Source of the DNA: FEN-1297 sp046704565
GTDB taxonomy: Bacteria > Bacteroidota > Ignavibacteria > Ignavibacteriales > Ignavibacteriaceae
Assembly (NCBI GenBank): GCA_046704565.1
Contig: JBJKRP010000313.1
Location: 1 to 9,579, forward strand
DNA length: 9,579 nt
Direction: 5' to 3'
In this document: in pieces, positions 1-5,809 of the stretch
Numbering within the stretch: position 1 is the stretch's first letter
Layout: each line of letters starts with the position of its first letter
Program-made: the position numbers and the translations under genes
Notes under the pieces: model-generated
What the model saw: only the letters and a program-made list of their open reading frames with translations
Database searches by the model: none
Told to the model about the DNA's origin: nothing

Positions 1-106
1 TAGATTTACCCACATTATGATAATAGATTCGCTTATCTAAATCCGAAGAGGAACCCTTGTAAAAAGTTCCATCTTTAAGGCTTCTTATAATGTAAGCGAA
101 ATACAT
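1..106 (-). CDS. GIY-YIG nuclease family protein, N-terminal part (runs off window)
   Basis: Reading the minus strand from an ATG at 106-104 gives an open frame of 35 codons that continues beyond the left edge. The first residues, MYFAYIIRSLKDGTFYKG, carry the two halves of a GIY-YIG nuclease core: YFAYII stands for GIY, and FYKGSSSDLDKRI holds the YIG-like strand followed by the helix with the conserved arginine. Stand-alone proteins of this kind are usually about 80-100 residues, so roughly a third is visible. The family cuts DNA at one metal ion; the cellular role of the short stand-alone members is not established. The ATG lies four bases past the end of the tRNA-Ser gene on the same strand, with no room for a promoter or ribosome binding site, so the gene is probably transcribed together with the tRNA. 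I am confident about the family, less about function. Confidence 0.85.
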   Translation of the reverse strand, partial: MYFAYIIRSLKDGTFYKGSSSDLDKRIYYHNVGKS

Positions 107-110
107 CTTG

Positions 111-197
111 CGGAGAGACAGGGATTCGAACCCCGGAAGGACTTGCATCCTTAACGGTTTTCAAGACCGCCGCATTCAACCACTCTGCCATCTCTCC
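111..197 (-). tRNA. tRNA-Ser (anticodon UGA)
   Basis: On the minus strand this folds as a complete class II tRNA. The acceptor stem GGAGAGA (197-191) pairs with TCTCTCC (118-112), and the discriminator base is G at 111. A D arm is followed by a five-pair anticodon stem with loop CTTGAAA, which gives anticodon TGA and reads UCA serine codons. A long variable arm, typical of tRNA-Ser, precedes a T arm containing the GGTTCGAATCC core. The CCA end is not encoded: the bases after the discriminator are CAAG. The length is 87 nt. The likely promoter lies upstream at 343-372, beyond a broken partial copy of the same gene, and a GIY-YIG gene starts four bases downstream. Confidence 0.97.
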
Positions 198-226
198 AAA
201 AACTAAATTACGTCCTTAACGGTTTT

Positions 227-248
227 TCGCGAAGCGACCACCACGTGG
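227..248. repeat. 22-nt double-hairpin insert in anticodon loop
   Basis: The insert is two perfect hairpins placed end to end, each with a 4-bp stem and a three-base loop. The first is TCGC-GAA-GCGA (227-237) and the second is CCAC-CAC-GTGG (238-248). Comparison with the intact tRNA fixes both borders without ambiguity, because the flanking bases cannot be shifted. No target-site duplication is visible. Its build matches the second insert at 265-294, although the sequences are unrelated. It resembles double-hairpin elements known from Allomyces mitochondrial DNA, an analogy drawn from structure only. Confidence 0.88.
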
Positions 249-264
249 CAAGACCGCCGCATTC

Positions 265-294
265 TCAGCCAAAGGCTGATGAGCCTCCGGCTCA
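265..294. repeat. 30-nt double-hairpin insert in D loop
   Basis: Two perfect hairpins lie end to end, each with a 6-bp stem and a three-base loop: TCAGCC-AAA-GGCTGA (265-279) and TGAGCC-TCC-GGCTCA (280-294). The two stems are related to each other (TCAGCC and TGAGCC share the AGCC core). The borders are fixed by comparison with the intact tRNA-Ser, where bases 177 and 178 are adjacent. No target-site duplication is visible. The insert is much richer in G and C than the surrounding intergenic DNA. Confidence 0.9.
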
Positions 295-342
295 AACCAC
301 TCTGCCATCTCTCCGTTAATAGAAATAAGAAATTTTGAGGTG

Positions 343-372
343 TAAATATATGAATTCTTGATTTATTGACAA
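343..372 (-). promoter_or_regulatory. Likely promoter of the tRNA-Ser / GIY-YIG unit
   Basis: On the minus strand TTTGTCA is followed, 19 nt after its TTG, by TATATTTA, one base from the Bacteroidota TAnnTTTG box. It also reads as a sigma70-like TTGTCA, 16-nt spacer, TATATT. It lies about 30 nt upstream of the broken tRNA copy and is the only promoter-like sequence I see for the tRNA-Ser, so the broken copy, the tRNA and the nuclease gene probably share a transcript. It is placed by eye. Confidence 0.5.
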
Positions 373-399
373 ATAATTTACTCTTTGTCCCGTTTATTC

Positions 400-432
400 T
401 TGAAATATTTACTTTATGAAGTATTAAATTTG
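400..432 (+). promoter_or_regulatory. Possible promoter of the histidinol-phosphatase gene
   Basis: TAAATTTG at 425-432 matches the Bacteroidota -7 box TAnnTTTG exactly. A TTG at 400-402 lies 22 nt upstream, slightly longer than the usual spacing. Transcription would start near 440 and leave a leader of about 30 nt before the ATG at 472. It diverges from the tRNA promoter at 343-372. Confidence 0.4.
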
Positions 433-471
433 TATTTGCAAACAAAAACATTTTTGAAAATGATATAATAT

Positions 472-1236
472 ATGAACGACTTAGATAGATTTAAAGCCTT
501 CTCAAAACATCTTGCAGACATCAGCGGAAGCATTATCTCATCATACTTCCGGACTCCTGTGTCAGTCGATTCAAAAAGCGATTCTTCCCCGGTTACAATA
601 GCAGACAAAAAAGCCGAAGAAGTAATGCGCGAAGAGATCATGTCTGAATTTCCGGAACACGGAATTTTAGGCGAAGAGTTCGGCGGGCATAACCCTTCTG
701 CCGAATACAAATGGGTTCTTGATCCAATTGACGGGACTAAAAGCTTTATTAGCGGTACCGTAACTTTCGGAACATTGATCGCCTTGGTAAAAAACAATGA
801 GCCGGTTCTTGGAGTTATAAATCAACCGGTCCTCGGCGAGTTTCTTATCGGAGACAATAATTCCTGTGAGCTGAATGGGGTGAAAACCGAGGTTAGAAAT
901 CTTAAGGCTCTCTCAGATGCCACGCTTCTTACAACCGATCATCTGAACATTAAGAAGTACCAGGATATCGGCAAATTCGAAAAGCTTTTAAATAAGGTTA
1001 AATTATACCGCAACTGGGGCGACTGTTATGGATACTACCTGCTCGCGACAGGCTATGCCGATATTATGATAGACCCGATTATGAACATCTGGGATCTGGC
1101 GGCGCTGATTCCGGTTGTGAAAGGTGCCGGCGGTATAATTACGGATTACAAGGGCAGCGAAGCCGCTAAAGGTAATAGTATTGTTGCTGCTGCGCCTTAC
1201 CTTCATAAGCAGGTAATAGAAATTCTTAACCATTAA
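472..1236 (+). CDS. hisN: Histidinol-phosphatase, inositol monophosphatase family
   Basis: This 254-residue protein belongs to the magnesium-dependent, lithium-sensitive phosphatases related to inositol monophosphatase. The metal-binding motifs are in order: GEEFG (residues 67-71), WVLDPIDGTKSFISG (81-95, with D84 and D87), and IWDLAA (206-211, with D208). The FGTLIAL stretch right after the second motif and the WGDCYGYYLLATG segment (182-194) are typical of the subgroup that acts on L-histidinol phosphate, the penultimate step of histidine synthesis, so I favour that role over inositol-1-phosphatase. No histidine genes are nearby, which leaves the substrate open. It is cytoplasmic with no signal peptide, and its length is normal. 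The ATG follows a leader with no clear Shine-Dalgarno sequence. The stop codon overlaps that of the convergent gene on the other strand. Confidence 0.88.
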   Translation: MNDLDRFKAFSKHLADISGSIISSYFRTPVSVDSKSDSSPVTIADKKAEEVMREEIMSEFPEHGILGEEFGGHNPSAEYKWVLDPIDGTKSFISGTVTFGTLIALVKNNEPVLGVINQPVLGEFLIGDNNSCELNGVKTEVRNLKALSDATLLTTDHLNIKKYQDIGKFEKLLNKVKLYRNWGDCYGYYLLATGYADIMIDPIMNIWDLAALIPVVKGAGGIITDYKGSEAAKGNSIVAAAPYLHKQVIEILNH

Positions 1237-2018
1237 AAACTCGCCGTCAAAAAAATAATTATTGTAGCAATTGATGAGACAATTGCCCACATCTTTGAGC
1301 GGCGTGTATTGAAGACCAGGATTAATGCGGCAATCCACGCGGCAAAAAGAAGTATAGGCGCACTCGGGAATAAATCCTGCAGCGGGGCAATTTTTGTTCC
1401 GCCTATTACTCCGAGCTCGCAGCCTTTCTTTACCGTACTGAATATCAAAGTGAACGAGAAAAAAGAAATTAAAGTAAAGATGGTATACATTTTTATTCTT
1501 GGCTTGTCGCGGAAAACTTCCAGCCCGGTTCTAATTGCAAGAAGAATACCCGCAAATAAAGTGATGTAATAAAATTGAGAAATTTCAGGAGGAACAAAGC
1601 CTAAAAACTGTAACGGGACATTTACAGCCTGTCCGTTTGGTGTTTGCGGTACCGCAACATTTTTGTCCCCGTCTTTTAAGGTGACTCTGAATTCAACTTT
1701 TGTTAAAGCTTTCTGATGAGGTATAGCTGCGGTAAGCGCGCCGTTATTACGCTTCAACTCGACCGAATTCCATTTTGCCGTATCTGATTGTATTCTCCAT
1801 TCCAGTAAGCCGCTTAACTTATCTTGATTAGTTGCTATTAGGATAGGATAGTTTCCTTTCCCGCTAAAAGCTTTGTCGAAGCTGAAGGAAGCTTCATAAC
1901 CTTTATTAAGTTTGATTGTACCGTTTATCGGATACAGCGGGGAAGTTATGCTTTGCGTATATCCTGCAAGCAGTGTAATTATACCTGCTGCTATCCAAAG
2001 TATAATAGATTGTTTCAT
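1233..2018 (-). CDS. Uncharacterised membrane protein with extracytoplasmic domain
   Basis: I do not recognise this 261-residue protein. Residues 5-22 form a hydrophobic N-terminal segment that could be a signal anchor or an uncleaved signal peptide. Residues about 25-140 are polar and rich in beta-type residues (alternating hydrophobic and charged, many G, N and K), probably a folded domain outside the cytoplasm. Four hydrophobic helices follow at about 146-166, 176-195, 219-236 and 243-260. The loop after the second of these holds the only cysteine, in KKGCELG. Its stop shares the four bases TTAA (1233-1236) with the stop of the opposing phosphatase gene, so the two transcripts must overlap at their 3' ends. 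It diverges from the 6-phosphogluconolactonase gene across 185 AT-rich bases in which I see no convincing promoter box. Confidence 0.8.
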   Translation of the reverse strand: MKQSIILWIAAGIITLLAGYTQSITSPLYPINGTIKLNKGYEASFSFDKAFSGKGNYPILIATNQDKLSGLLEWRIQSDTAKWNSVELKRNNGALTAAIPHQKALTKVEFRVTLKDGDKNVAVPQTPNGQAVNVPLQFLGFVPPEISQFYYITLFAGILLAIRTGLEVFRDKPRIKMYTIFTLISFFSFTLIFSTVKKGCELGVIGGTKIAPLQDLFPSAPILLFAAWIAALILVFNTRRSKMWAIVSSIATIIIFLTASF

Positions 2019-2203
2019 GCTTTAGTTTTAATGTTGGAAAATTACCGGCAGCAATATAAGAATAAAACCGCTTAACAATTTATATTTTAGTTGATCAATT
2101 GCAAATTATCTTTAAAGTACGCCTGAAGAAAGACTTAATGTGACTAATACCTCTTAAATTAATCTTAAAATGATTTACTTTTTTTTTGAAAATTATTTTT
2201 GCT

Positions 2204-2929
2204 ATGAATAAAAACATTAGAATTTTTGATAACCCCGAAAAACTTGCCTCTCAGCTTTCCGAAGAACTGATGAAGGCGATAGACCAAAAGCAGGGCAATT
2301 TTTTTATTGCTATTTCCGGGGGGAATACGCCTAACACCCTCTTTAAGCAGTTAGCCGGACCATCCTTTAATGAAAAGATAGCGTGGAATAAAGTTCACTT
2401 TTTTTGGTGCGATGAAAGATGCGTACCTCCGGGTGATTCCCAGAGTAATTACGGAACTGCAAATAAAAATCTTTTTAGTCTTGTTCCTATTCCTGCGGAA
2501 AATATTCATAGAATTCACGGAGAGGCTGAACCCCGCAACGAGGCAATCAGATATGCAAATGAAATTGAGCACTCGCTGCCTTTCGATAATAACGACCTGC
2601 CGCAGTTCGACTGGGTCATTCTCGGTATGGGCGAAGACGGGCATACCGCTTCTTTATTCCCGGGTAAGAATTTTCTTTTTTTATACTCAAATTTAACCGG
2701 CGTAGCGCAGCACCCTGAAAGCGGGCAGAAAAGAATCTCACTAACAAAAGATGTACTTAGCAATGCTGAGAGAATTGTCTTTATGGTTACGGGCAGGGAA
2801 AAGGCAAAAGTACTTTCGGAAATTATAAAAGAACTTCCTATAAGCAAAGACTACCCCTCAGCAGAAATATCACCAGTAAATGGAAAGATAGATTGGATGG
2901 TTGATAAAGAAGCAGCATTTTATTTATAA
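2204..2929 (+). CDS. pgl: 6-phosphogluconolactonase
   Basis: The enzyme hydrolyses 6-phosphogluconolactone to 6-phosphogluconate, the second step of the oxidative pentose phosphate pathway, in the cytoplasm. Counted from the ATG at 2204 the protein has 241 residues, normal for the DevB/Pgl type. Visible family motifs are ISGGNTP (37-43, phosphate binding), WCDERCVPP (68-76) and GMGEDGHTASLFPG (141-154), which holds the catalytic histidine H147. KRISLT (176-181) is also typical. An in-frame TTG at 2186 would add six residues, but the ATG brings the start to MNKNIRIF, as in homologues, so I chose it. The gene is followed after 78 nt by the glycosidase gene without a clear terminator between, so the two may be co-transcribed. 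A neighbouring glucose-6-phosphate dehydrogenase gene, often found with pgl, is absent here. Confidence 0.95.
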   Translation: MNKNIRIFDNPEKLASQLSEELMKAIDQKQGNFFIAISGGNTPNTLFKQLAGPSFNEKIAWNKVHFFWCDERCVPPGDSQSNYGTANKNLFSLVPIPAENIHRIHGEAEPRNEAIRYANEIEHSLPFDNNDLPQFDWVILGMGEDGHTASLFPGKNFLFLYSNLTGVAQHPESGQKRISLTKDVLSNAERIVFMVTGREKAKVLSEIIKELPISKDYPSAEISPVNGKIDWMVDKEAAFYL

Positions 2930-3007
2930 CAATTTTATCCCAATATTTAGGCGGCTAATTTTAAGGCTTTTTTATTTAACTATTTTCAAATTTAATTGCT
3001 ATGCCAA

Positions 3008-4483
3008 ATGCTGCTTAATCCTAAGTTATATGAGATAAACACACGCATCTGGATTAAAAGATTCGGTAAAGGGATAACGCTAAACACCGTACCCTTCAAA
3101 TTTTTTGAAGAGCTTGCCGATAAGGGAATTAATATTGTCTGGCTTTTAGGAATCTGGAAAACCTGTAATAGTATTGTAGAAGACTACTGTTTTACACCGG
3201 ACTTAGTATCGGATTACTCAAAGGCATTAAAAGACTGGAAAAAGGAAGACGTTGCCGGCTCGCCCTTCGCACTCGATGATTATGTCGTTAATCCGGAGTT
3301 TGGAAATTTTTCTGATCTTAAGAATCTAAGAAAAAAATTAAACGATATAGGAATAAAACTTGTCCTTGATTTTATACCTAACCACTTTGGTGCAGGAACC
3401 CCGCTTATAAAAACAAATCCCGAAATTTTTCTTAGAGGCGATGAAAAGCTTTTTTCGGATGATCCACATACTTTTTTTATAGATAAAAACAACGGGAATA
3501 TTTTCGCCCACGGCAGGGATCCTTTATTCCCTGCATGGCAGGATACGGTGCAGGTAAATTATTTCAGCGAGGAAGCAAGAGAATTCATGACCGGCAGACT
3601 TCTTAAGCTATCGGAAGTTTGCGACGGAGTACGATGCGATATGGCTATGCTTCAATTGAACAATGTTTTTCAGAATACCTGGCTGGGCGTAATAAATAAA
3701 AATGAAATGCAAAAACCGGACGATGAGTTTTGGAAATCCGCTGTTGAACGAGTTAAGAAAAAGGAACCCGGTTTCCTTTTTATAGCCGAAGTTTATTGGG
3801 ATCTGGAATGGCAGCTTCAGCAGCTTGGGTTCGATTTTACGTATGATAAACGCCTTACCGACAGGCTGGCTGCAGGAGACATACGGGGAGTAAAGGCTCA
3901 CCTGATGGCTGAAAAAGATTACCAGTTAAAGTCTGTCAGATTTTTGGAAAACCACGATGAAGCCCGTGCGATTGAAAAGTTCGGAAGAAAGGGATCTCTT
4001 GCCGCCGCTGTTCTTATTAATACCATCCAGGGAATGAAACTCTTTTACGACGGACAATTTGAAGGAAAGAAGGTCAGGCTGCCGGTACAGCTCGGGCGCG
4101 AGCCGGCGGAAAAAGTATCTCAATCCATTGAAAGTTTTTATTCAAAGCTTTTATCAATTACCGGCAAAAACATTTTCAGCCAGGGAGAATGGACGATGAT
4201 AGAGCCGCTGCCTGCTGCAAACGATAACTCCACTTTTGAAAATCTTCTTTCATGGCAGTGGGAGCTTGACGGAGACCTGATAGTGGTAGTCATAAACTTT
4301 TCAGATATCACTTCACAGTGCAGGCTGAAGCTTCAGATAAATACCTCTTCTAATGAAATTAAACTGAATGACTTGTTGAACAACGTAGAGTACAACAGGT
4401 CGCTTCCTGAAATAAGAACCTCGGGATTATTTATCGAGCTTAAAAGCTATCACTCTCATATATTTGAGGTGAAGTATAAATAG
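3008..4483 (+). CDS. Alpha-amylase family (GH13) glycosidase, cytoplasmic
   Basis: The four conserved GH13 regions are all present (numbering from the ATG at 3008): region I DFIPNH (121-126), region II DGVRCDMA (206-213, nucleophile D211 and R209), region III FIAEVYW (258-264, acid/base E261), and region IV FLENHDE (312-318, with N315, H316 and transition-state D317). The catalytic triad is therefore intact and the enzyme is probably active on alpha-glucosidic bonds; the exact substrate cannot be told from sequence alone. A C-terminal beta domain (about 390-491) closes the 491-residue protein. No signal peptide is seen, so it should act on internal glucans or imported oligosaccharides. An in-frame TTG at 2996 is an alternative start adding four residues. 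An out-of-frame ATG at 3001 opens only a five-codon reading frame. It lies downstream of pgl and 29 nt before the DUF547 gene, probably in one operon. Confidence 0.92.
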   Translation: MLLNPKLYEINTRIWIKRFGKGITLNTVPFKFFEELADKGINIVWLLGIWKTCNSIVEDYCFTPDLVSDYSKALKDWKKEDVAGSPFALDDYVVNPEFGNFSDLKNLRKKLNDIGIKLVLDFIPNHFGAGTPLIKTNPEIFLRGDEKLFSDDPHTFFIDKNNGNIFAHGRDPLFPAWQDTVQVNYFSEEAREFMTGRLLKLSEVCDGVRCDMAMLQLNNVFQNTWLGVINKNEMQKPDDEFWKSAVERVKKKEPGFLFIAEVYWDLEWQLQQLGFDFTYDKRLTDRLAAGDIRGVKAHLMAEKDYQLKSVRFLENHDEARAIEKFGRKGSLAAAVLINTIQGMKLFYDGQFEGKKVRLPVQLGREPAEKVSQSIESFYSKLLSITGKNIFSQGEWTMIEPLPAANDNSTFENLLSWQWELDGDLIVVVINFSDITSQCRLKLQINTSSNEIKLNDLLNNVEYNRSLPEIRTSGLFIELKSYHSHIFEVKYK

Positions 4484-4512
4484 ATTTCAGGGAACGACTA
4501 TTAAATAACCTA

Positions 4513-5298
4513 ATGAAACTTAAAATATTTTTTCTGTCTTTGACTTTATTCCTATTGTTGAATGGGATGAAGAGTGCAGCTCAAATCCGTGACCCGCAGG
4601 AAATCTATAATCTGATATTGAAAAAGTATGATAAGTTTGGGCTTGTTAAATACAAAGAACTATGCGGAGATTCCAGGTTGGCAGAATATGTAGATTATCT
4701 GAAAAGCGTAGACCCTGATAAGCTAACGTCTCCCGGCAAGGAGCTTGCTTTCTGGATTAACGAGTTTAATGCCTTTACATTGAAGCTTGTATGCGACAAC
4801 TACCCGTTAAAAAGCATAAATGATTTGAATACGGGGATTGGAATACTTAGACCGCTTTTAGGAGCTGCGGTAATGGATAGAAAGCTTATTCCGCTCGGCA
4901 AAGAGAAAATCTCATTGAACGATATAATCAAGAAGAAGATAAGGGCAAAGTTTAAAGACCCGCGGATTTATTTTGCGCTTGTATATGCGGCAAAGGGCTG
5001 TCCTCCGTTAAGAGACGAGCCTTATCAAAGCGATAAGATAAGCGTTCAGTTGAATGAGCAGGCGCGGCTTTTCTTAAACGACACAACATTAAATTTTTTT
5101 GATGTAAAAAGCCGGACCGCGTACCTGTCGAAAATTTTCCGCTGGCATGAAGATGATTTTGGTAAAAGCAGGGAAGAAATGCTTGTTTATTTATCAAGAT
5201 TTCTGCCTAAAAATATCTCATCGGATATAATTGCTTTTGCTAAAAGGTGGGATGTTGTTTATAGGGATTTCGACTGGTCTTTGAATGGAGTAAAATAA
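4513..5298 (+). CDS. DUF547 domain-containing exported protein
   Basis: The N-terminus (residues 2-23) has two lysines, a leucine/phenylalanine-rich core and SAA followed by Q, so it reads as a cleavable signal peptide ending near residue 23. The mature part carries the DUF547 signature: LAFWINEFNAFTLKLV (78-93), YFALVYAAKGCPPLRDEPY (153-171, with the conserved GCPPLR around C163) and a YLSKIFRWHEDDFG segment (204-217) near the end. The 261-residue length is normal for bacterial members. DUF547 proteins have no established biochemical function; the conserved cysteine and charged residues suggest a catalytic site, but that is speculation. The gene starts 29 nt after the GH13 stop on the same strand and is probably co-transcribed with it. 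There is no obvious ribosome binding site. Confidence 0.9.
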   Translation: MKLKIFFLSLTLFLLLNGMKSAAQIRDPQEIYNLILKKYDKFGLVKYKELCGDSRLAEYVDYLKSVDPDKLTSPGKELAFWINEFNAFTLKLVCDNYPLKSINDLNTGIGILRPLLGAAVMDRKLIPLGKEKISLNDIIKKKIRAKFKDPRIYFALVYAAKGCPPLRDEPYQSDKISVQLNEQARLFLNDTTLNFFDVKSRTAYLSKIFRWHEDDFGKSREEMLVYLSRFLPKNISSDIIAFAKRWDVVYRDFDWSLNGVK

Positions 5299-5468
5299 CG
5301 AAATTCTGAAGCCCGCAGTTAGAAAATTATGCCGCTAATCGACGGATAAATACCGTTAGGCGAAATTCCATCTTTAACGCTTTGCAGATAATATCCTTTT
5401 AATTAAGTTGTTACCGGAACTTAATTATATTGTTTTTAATTTTAATAACAGCAATAACTGGACAGCTT

Positions 5469-5474
5469 AGGAGG
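5469..5474 (+). promoter_or_regulatory. Strong ribosome binding site (AGGAGG)
   Basis: A perfect AGGAGG lies six bases before the ATG at 5481. It is the only full Shine-Dalgarno sequence in front of a gene in this window, and it is the main reason to call the very short reading frame after it a real gene. Confidence 0.8.
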
Positions 5475-5480
5475 GCAACA

Positions 5481-5591
5481 ATGGATTTATATTCTGTAAT
5501 TGTTTCTTCGCTGATGATAGTAGGGAGTTCATTTGCGTTAGTGATCGGCGGGTCATACATAGCCTACCGGATTCGTAAGAAATCTATGTAA
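5481..5591 (+). CDS. Small membrane peptide, 36 residues
   Basis: The frame encodes MDLYSVIVSSLMIVGSSF (1-18) continuing through ALVIGGSYIAYR to a basic tail IRKKSM. It is one hydrophobic helix of about 24 residues with an acidic residue at the N-terminus and four basic residues at the C-terminus, so the tail probably faces the cytoplasm. I do not recognise the family. Support for a real gene is the consensus Shine-Dalgarno AGGAGG six bases before the ATG, a stop followed within a few bases by an intrinsic terminator (5594-5624), and non-random composition. It stands alone between two larger genes, separated from DUF547 by 182 nt, so it probably has its own promoter, though I could not place one with confidence. 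It could be a small subunit or regulator of a membrane complex, or a type I toxin-like peptide; nothing here decides. Confidence 0.7.
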   Translation: MDLYSVIVSSLMIVGSSFALVIGGSYIAYRIRKKSM

Positions 5592-5593
5592 TG

Positions 5594-5624
5594 AGAGAAG
5601 CCACTATTAAATGCGGCTTCTTTT
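5594..5624 (+). terminator. Intrinsic terminator after the small membrane peptide
   Basis: AGAAGCC (5596-5602) pairs with GGCTTCT (5615-5621), giving seven base pairs, and weaker pairs extend the stem outward. The loop is 12 nt. The right arm runs into TTTT. It starts three bases after the stop of the 36-residue gene. Confidence 0.65.
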
Positions 5625-5693
5625 CATTAGGGGAAAATAAGCTTACCAATCCGATTCTCTACATTTATTTCATATCTTCCATAAAACATAATA

Positions 5694-5718
5694 CTTCAGC
5701 CTGAAGGCTTTATTTTTT
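5694..5718 (+). terminator. Weak terminator-like hairpin
   Basis: AGCC-TGAA-GGCT (5698-5709) forms a short stem and is followed by TTTATTTTTT. The overlapping CTTCAG-C-CTGAAG (5694-5706) is an alternative palindrome. The stem is short, so its activity is doubtful. It could be a second stop behind the small membrane peptide. Confidence 0.3.
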
Positions 5719-5809
5719 CATTTCCGTAAATTTTCCTCGTAAGGAATAATCAACACATCCGTTTATTCATCAGTTCATTATTTTATGGTAGAAAAATTAA
5801 TTTGAGAAA

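Larger units (their letters stand above)
213..314 (-). pseudogene. Broken 5' half of tRNA-Ser with two hairpin inserts
   Basis: Three blocks of this stretch match the neighbouring intact tRNA-Ser base for base: 213-226 with 148-161, 249-264 with 162-177, and 295-314 with 178-197. Together that is 50 of 50 bases. They cover the 5' acceptor strand, the D arm, the anticodon arm and the start of the variable arm. The rest of the variable arm, the T arm and the 3' acceptor strand are missing, so it cannot make a tRNA. Two inserts interrupt it: 22 nt in the anticodon loop (between the second and third anticodon bases) and 30 nt in the D loop. Only 15 nt separate it from the intact gene, and it lies between that gene and the likely promoter, so it should be transcribed as a leader. 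The perfect identity implies a recent duplication or ongoing gene conversion. Confidence 0.9.

Noticed and set aside
28..100. Inverted repeat TTCGCTTA / TAAGCGAA near the left edge
   Set aside because: Both arms fall inside the GIY-YIG coding frame, so the match is probably coincidental.
203..451. 82-codon minus-strand reading frame across the tRNA region
   Set aside because: It is mostly a translation of the broken tRNA copy and its hairpin inserts, with no protein-like features.
2091..2104. Adjacent short palindromes TTGATCAA and TTGCAA in the divergent region before pgl
   Set aside because: They are short and expected by chance in AT-rich DNA; nothing links them to a known regulator.
2186..2203. 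TTG start giving six extra residues to 6-phosphogluconolactonase
   Set aside because: The ATG at 2204 begins the protein where homologues begin, and the extra residues come from a T-rich leader.
4089..4102. GCTCG-GGCG-CGAGC hairpin in the GH13 gene
   Set aside because: It is a single hairpin in coding sequence that fits the protein frame, has a four-base loop and lacks the tandem pair seen in the tRNA inserts.
5330..5400. Resemblance of TTCCATCTTTAA (near 5370) to the GIY-YIG region at 67-78
   Set aside because: The shared stretch is about a dozen bases; the minus-strand frame there is only about 27 codons and shows no GIY-YIG motifs.
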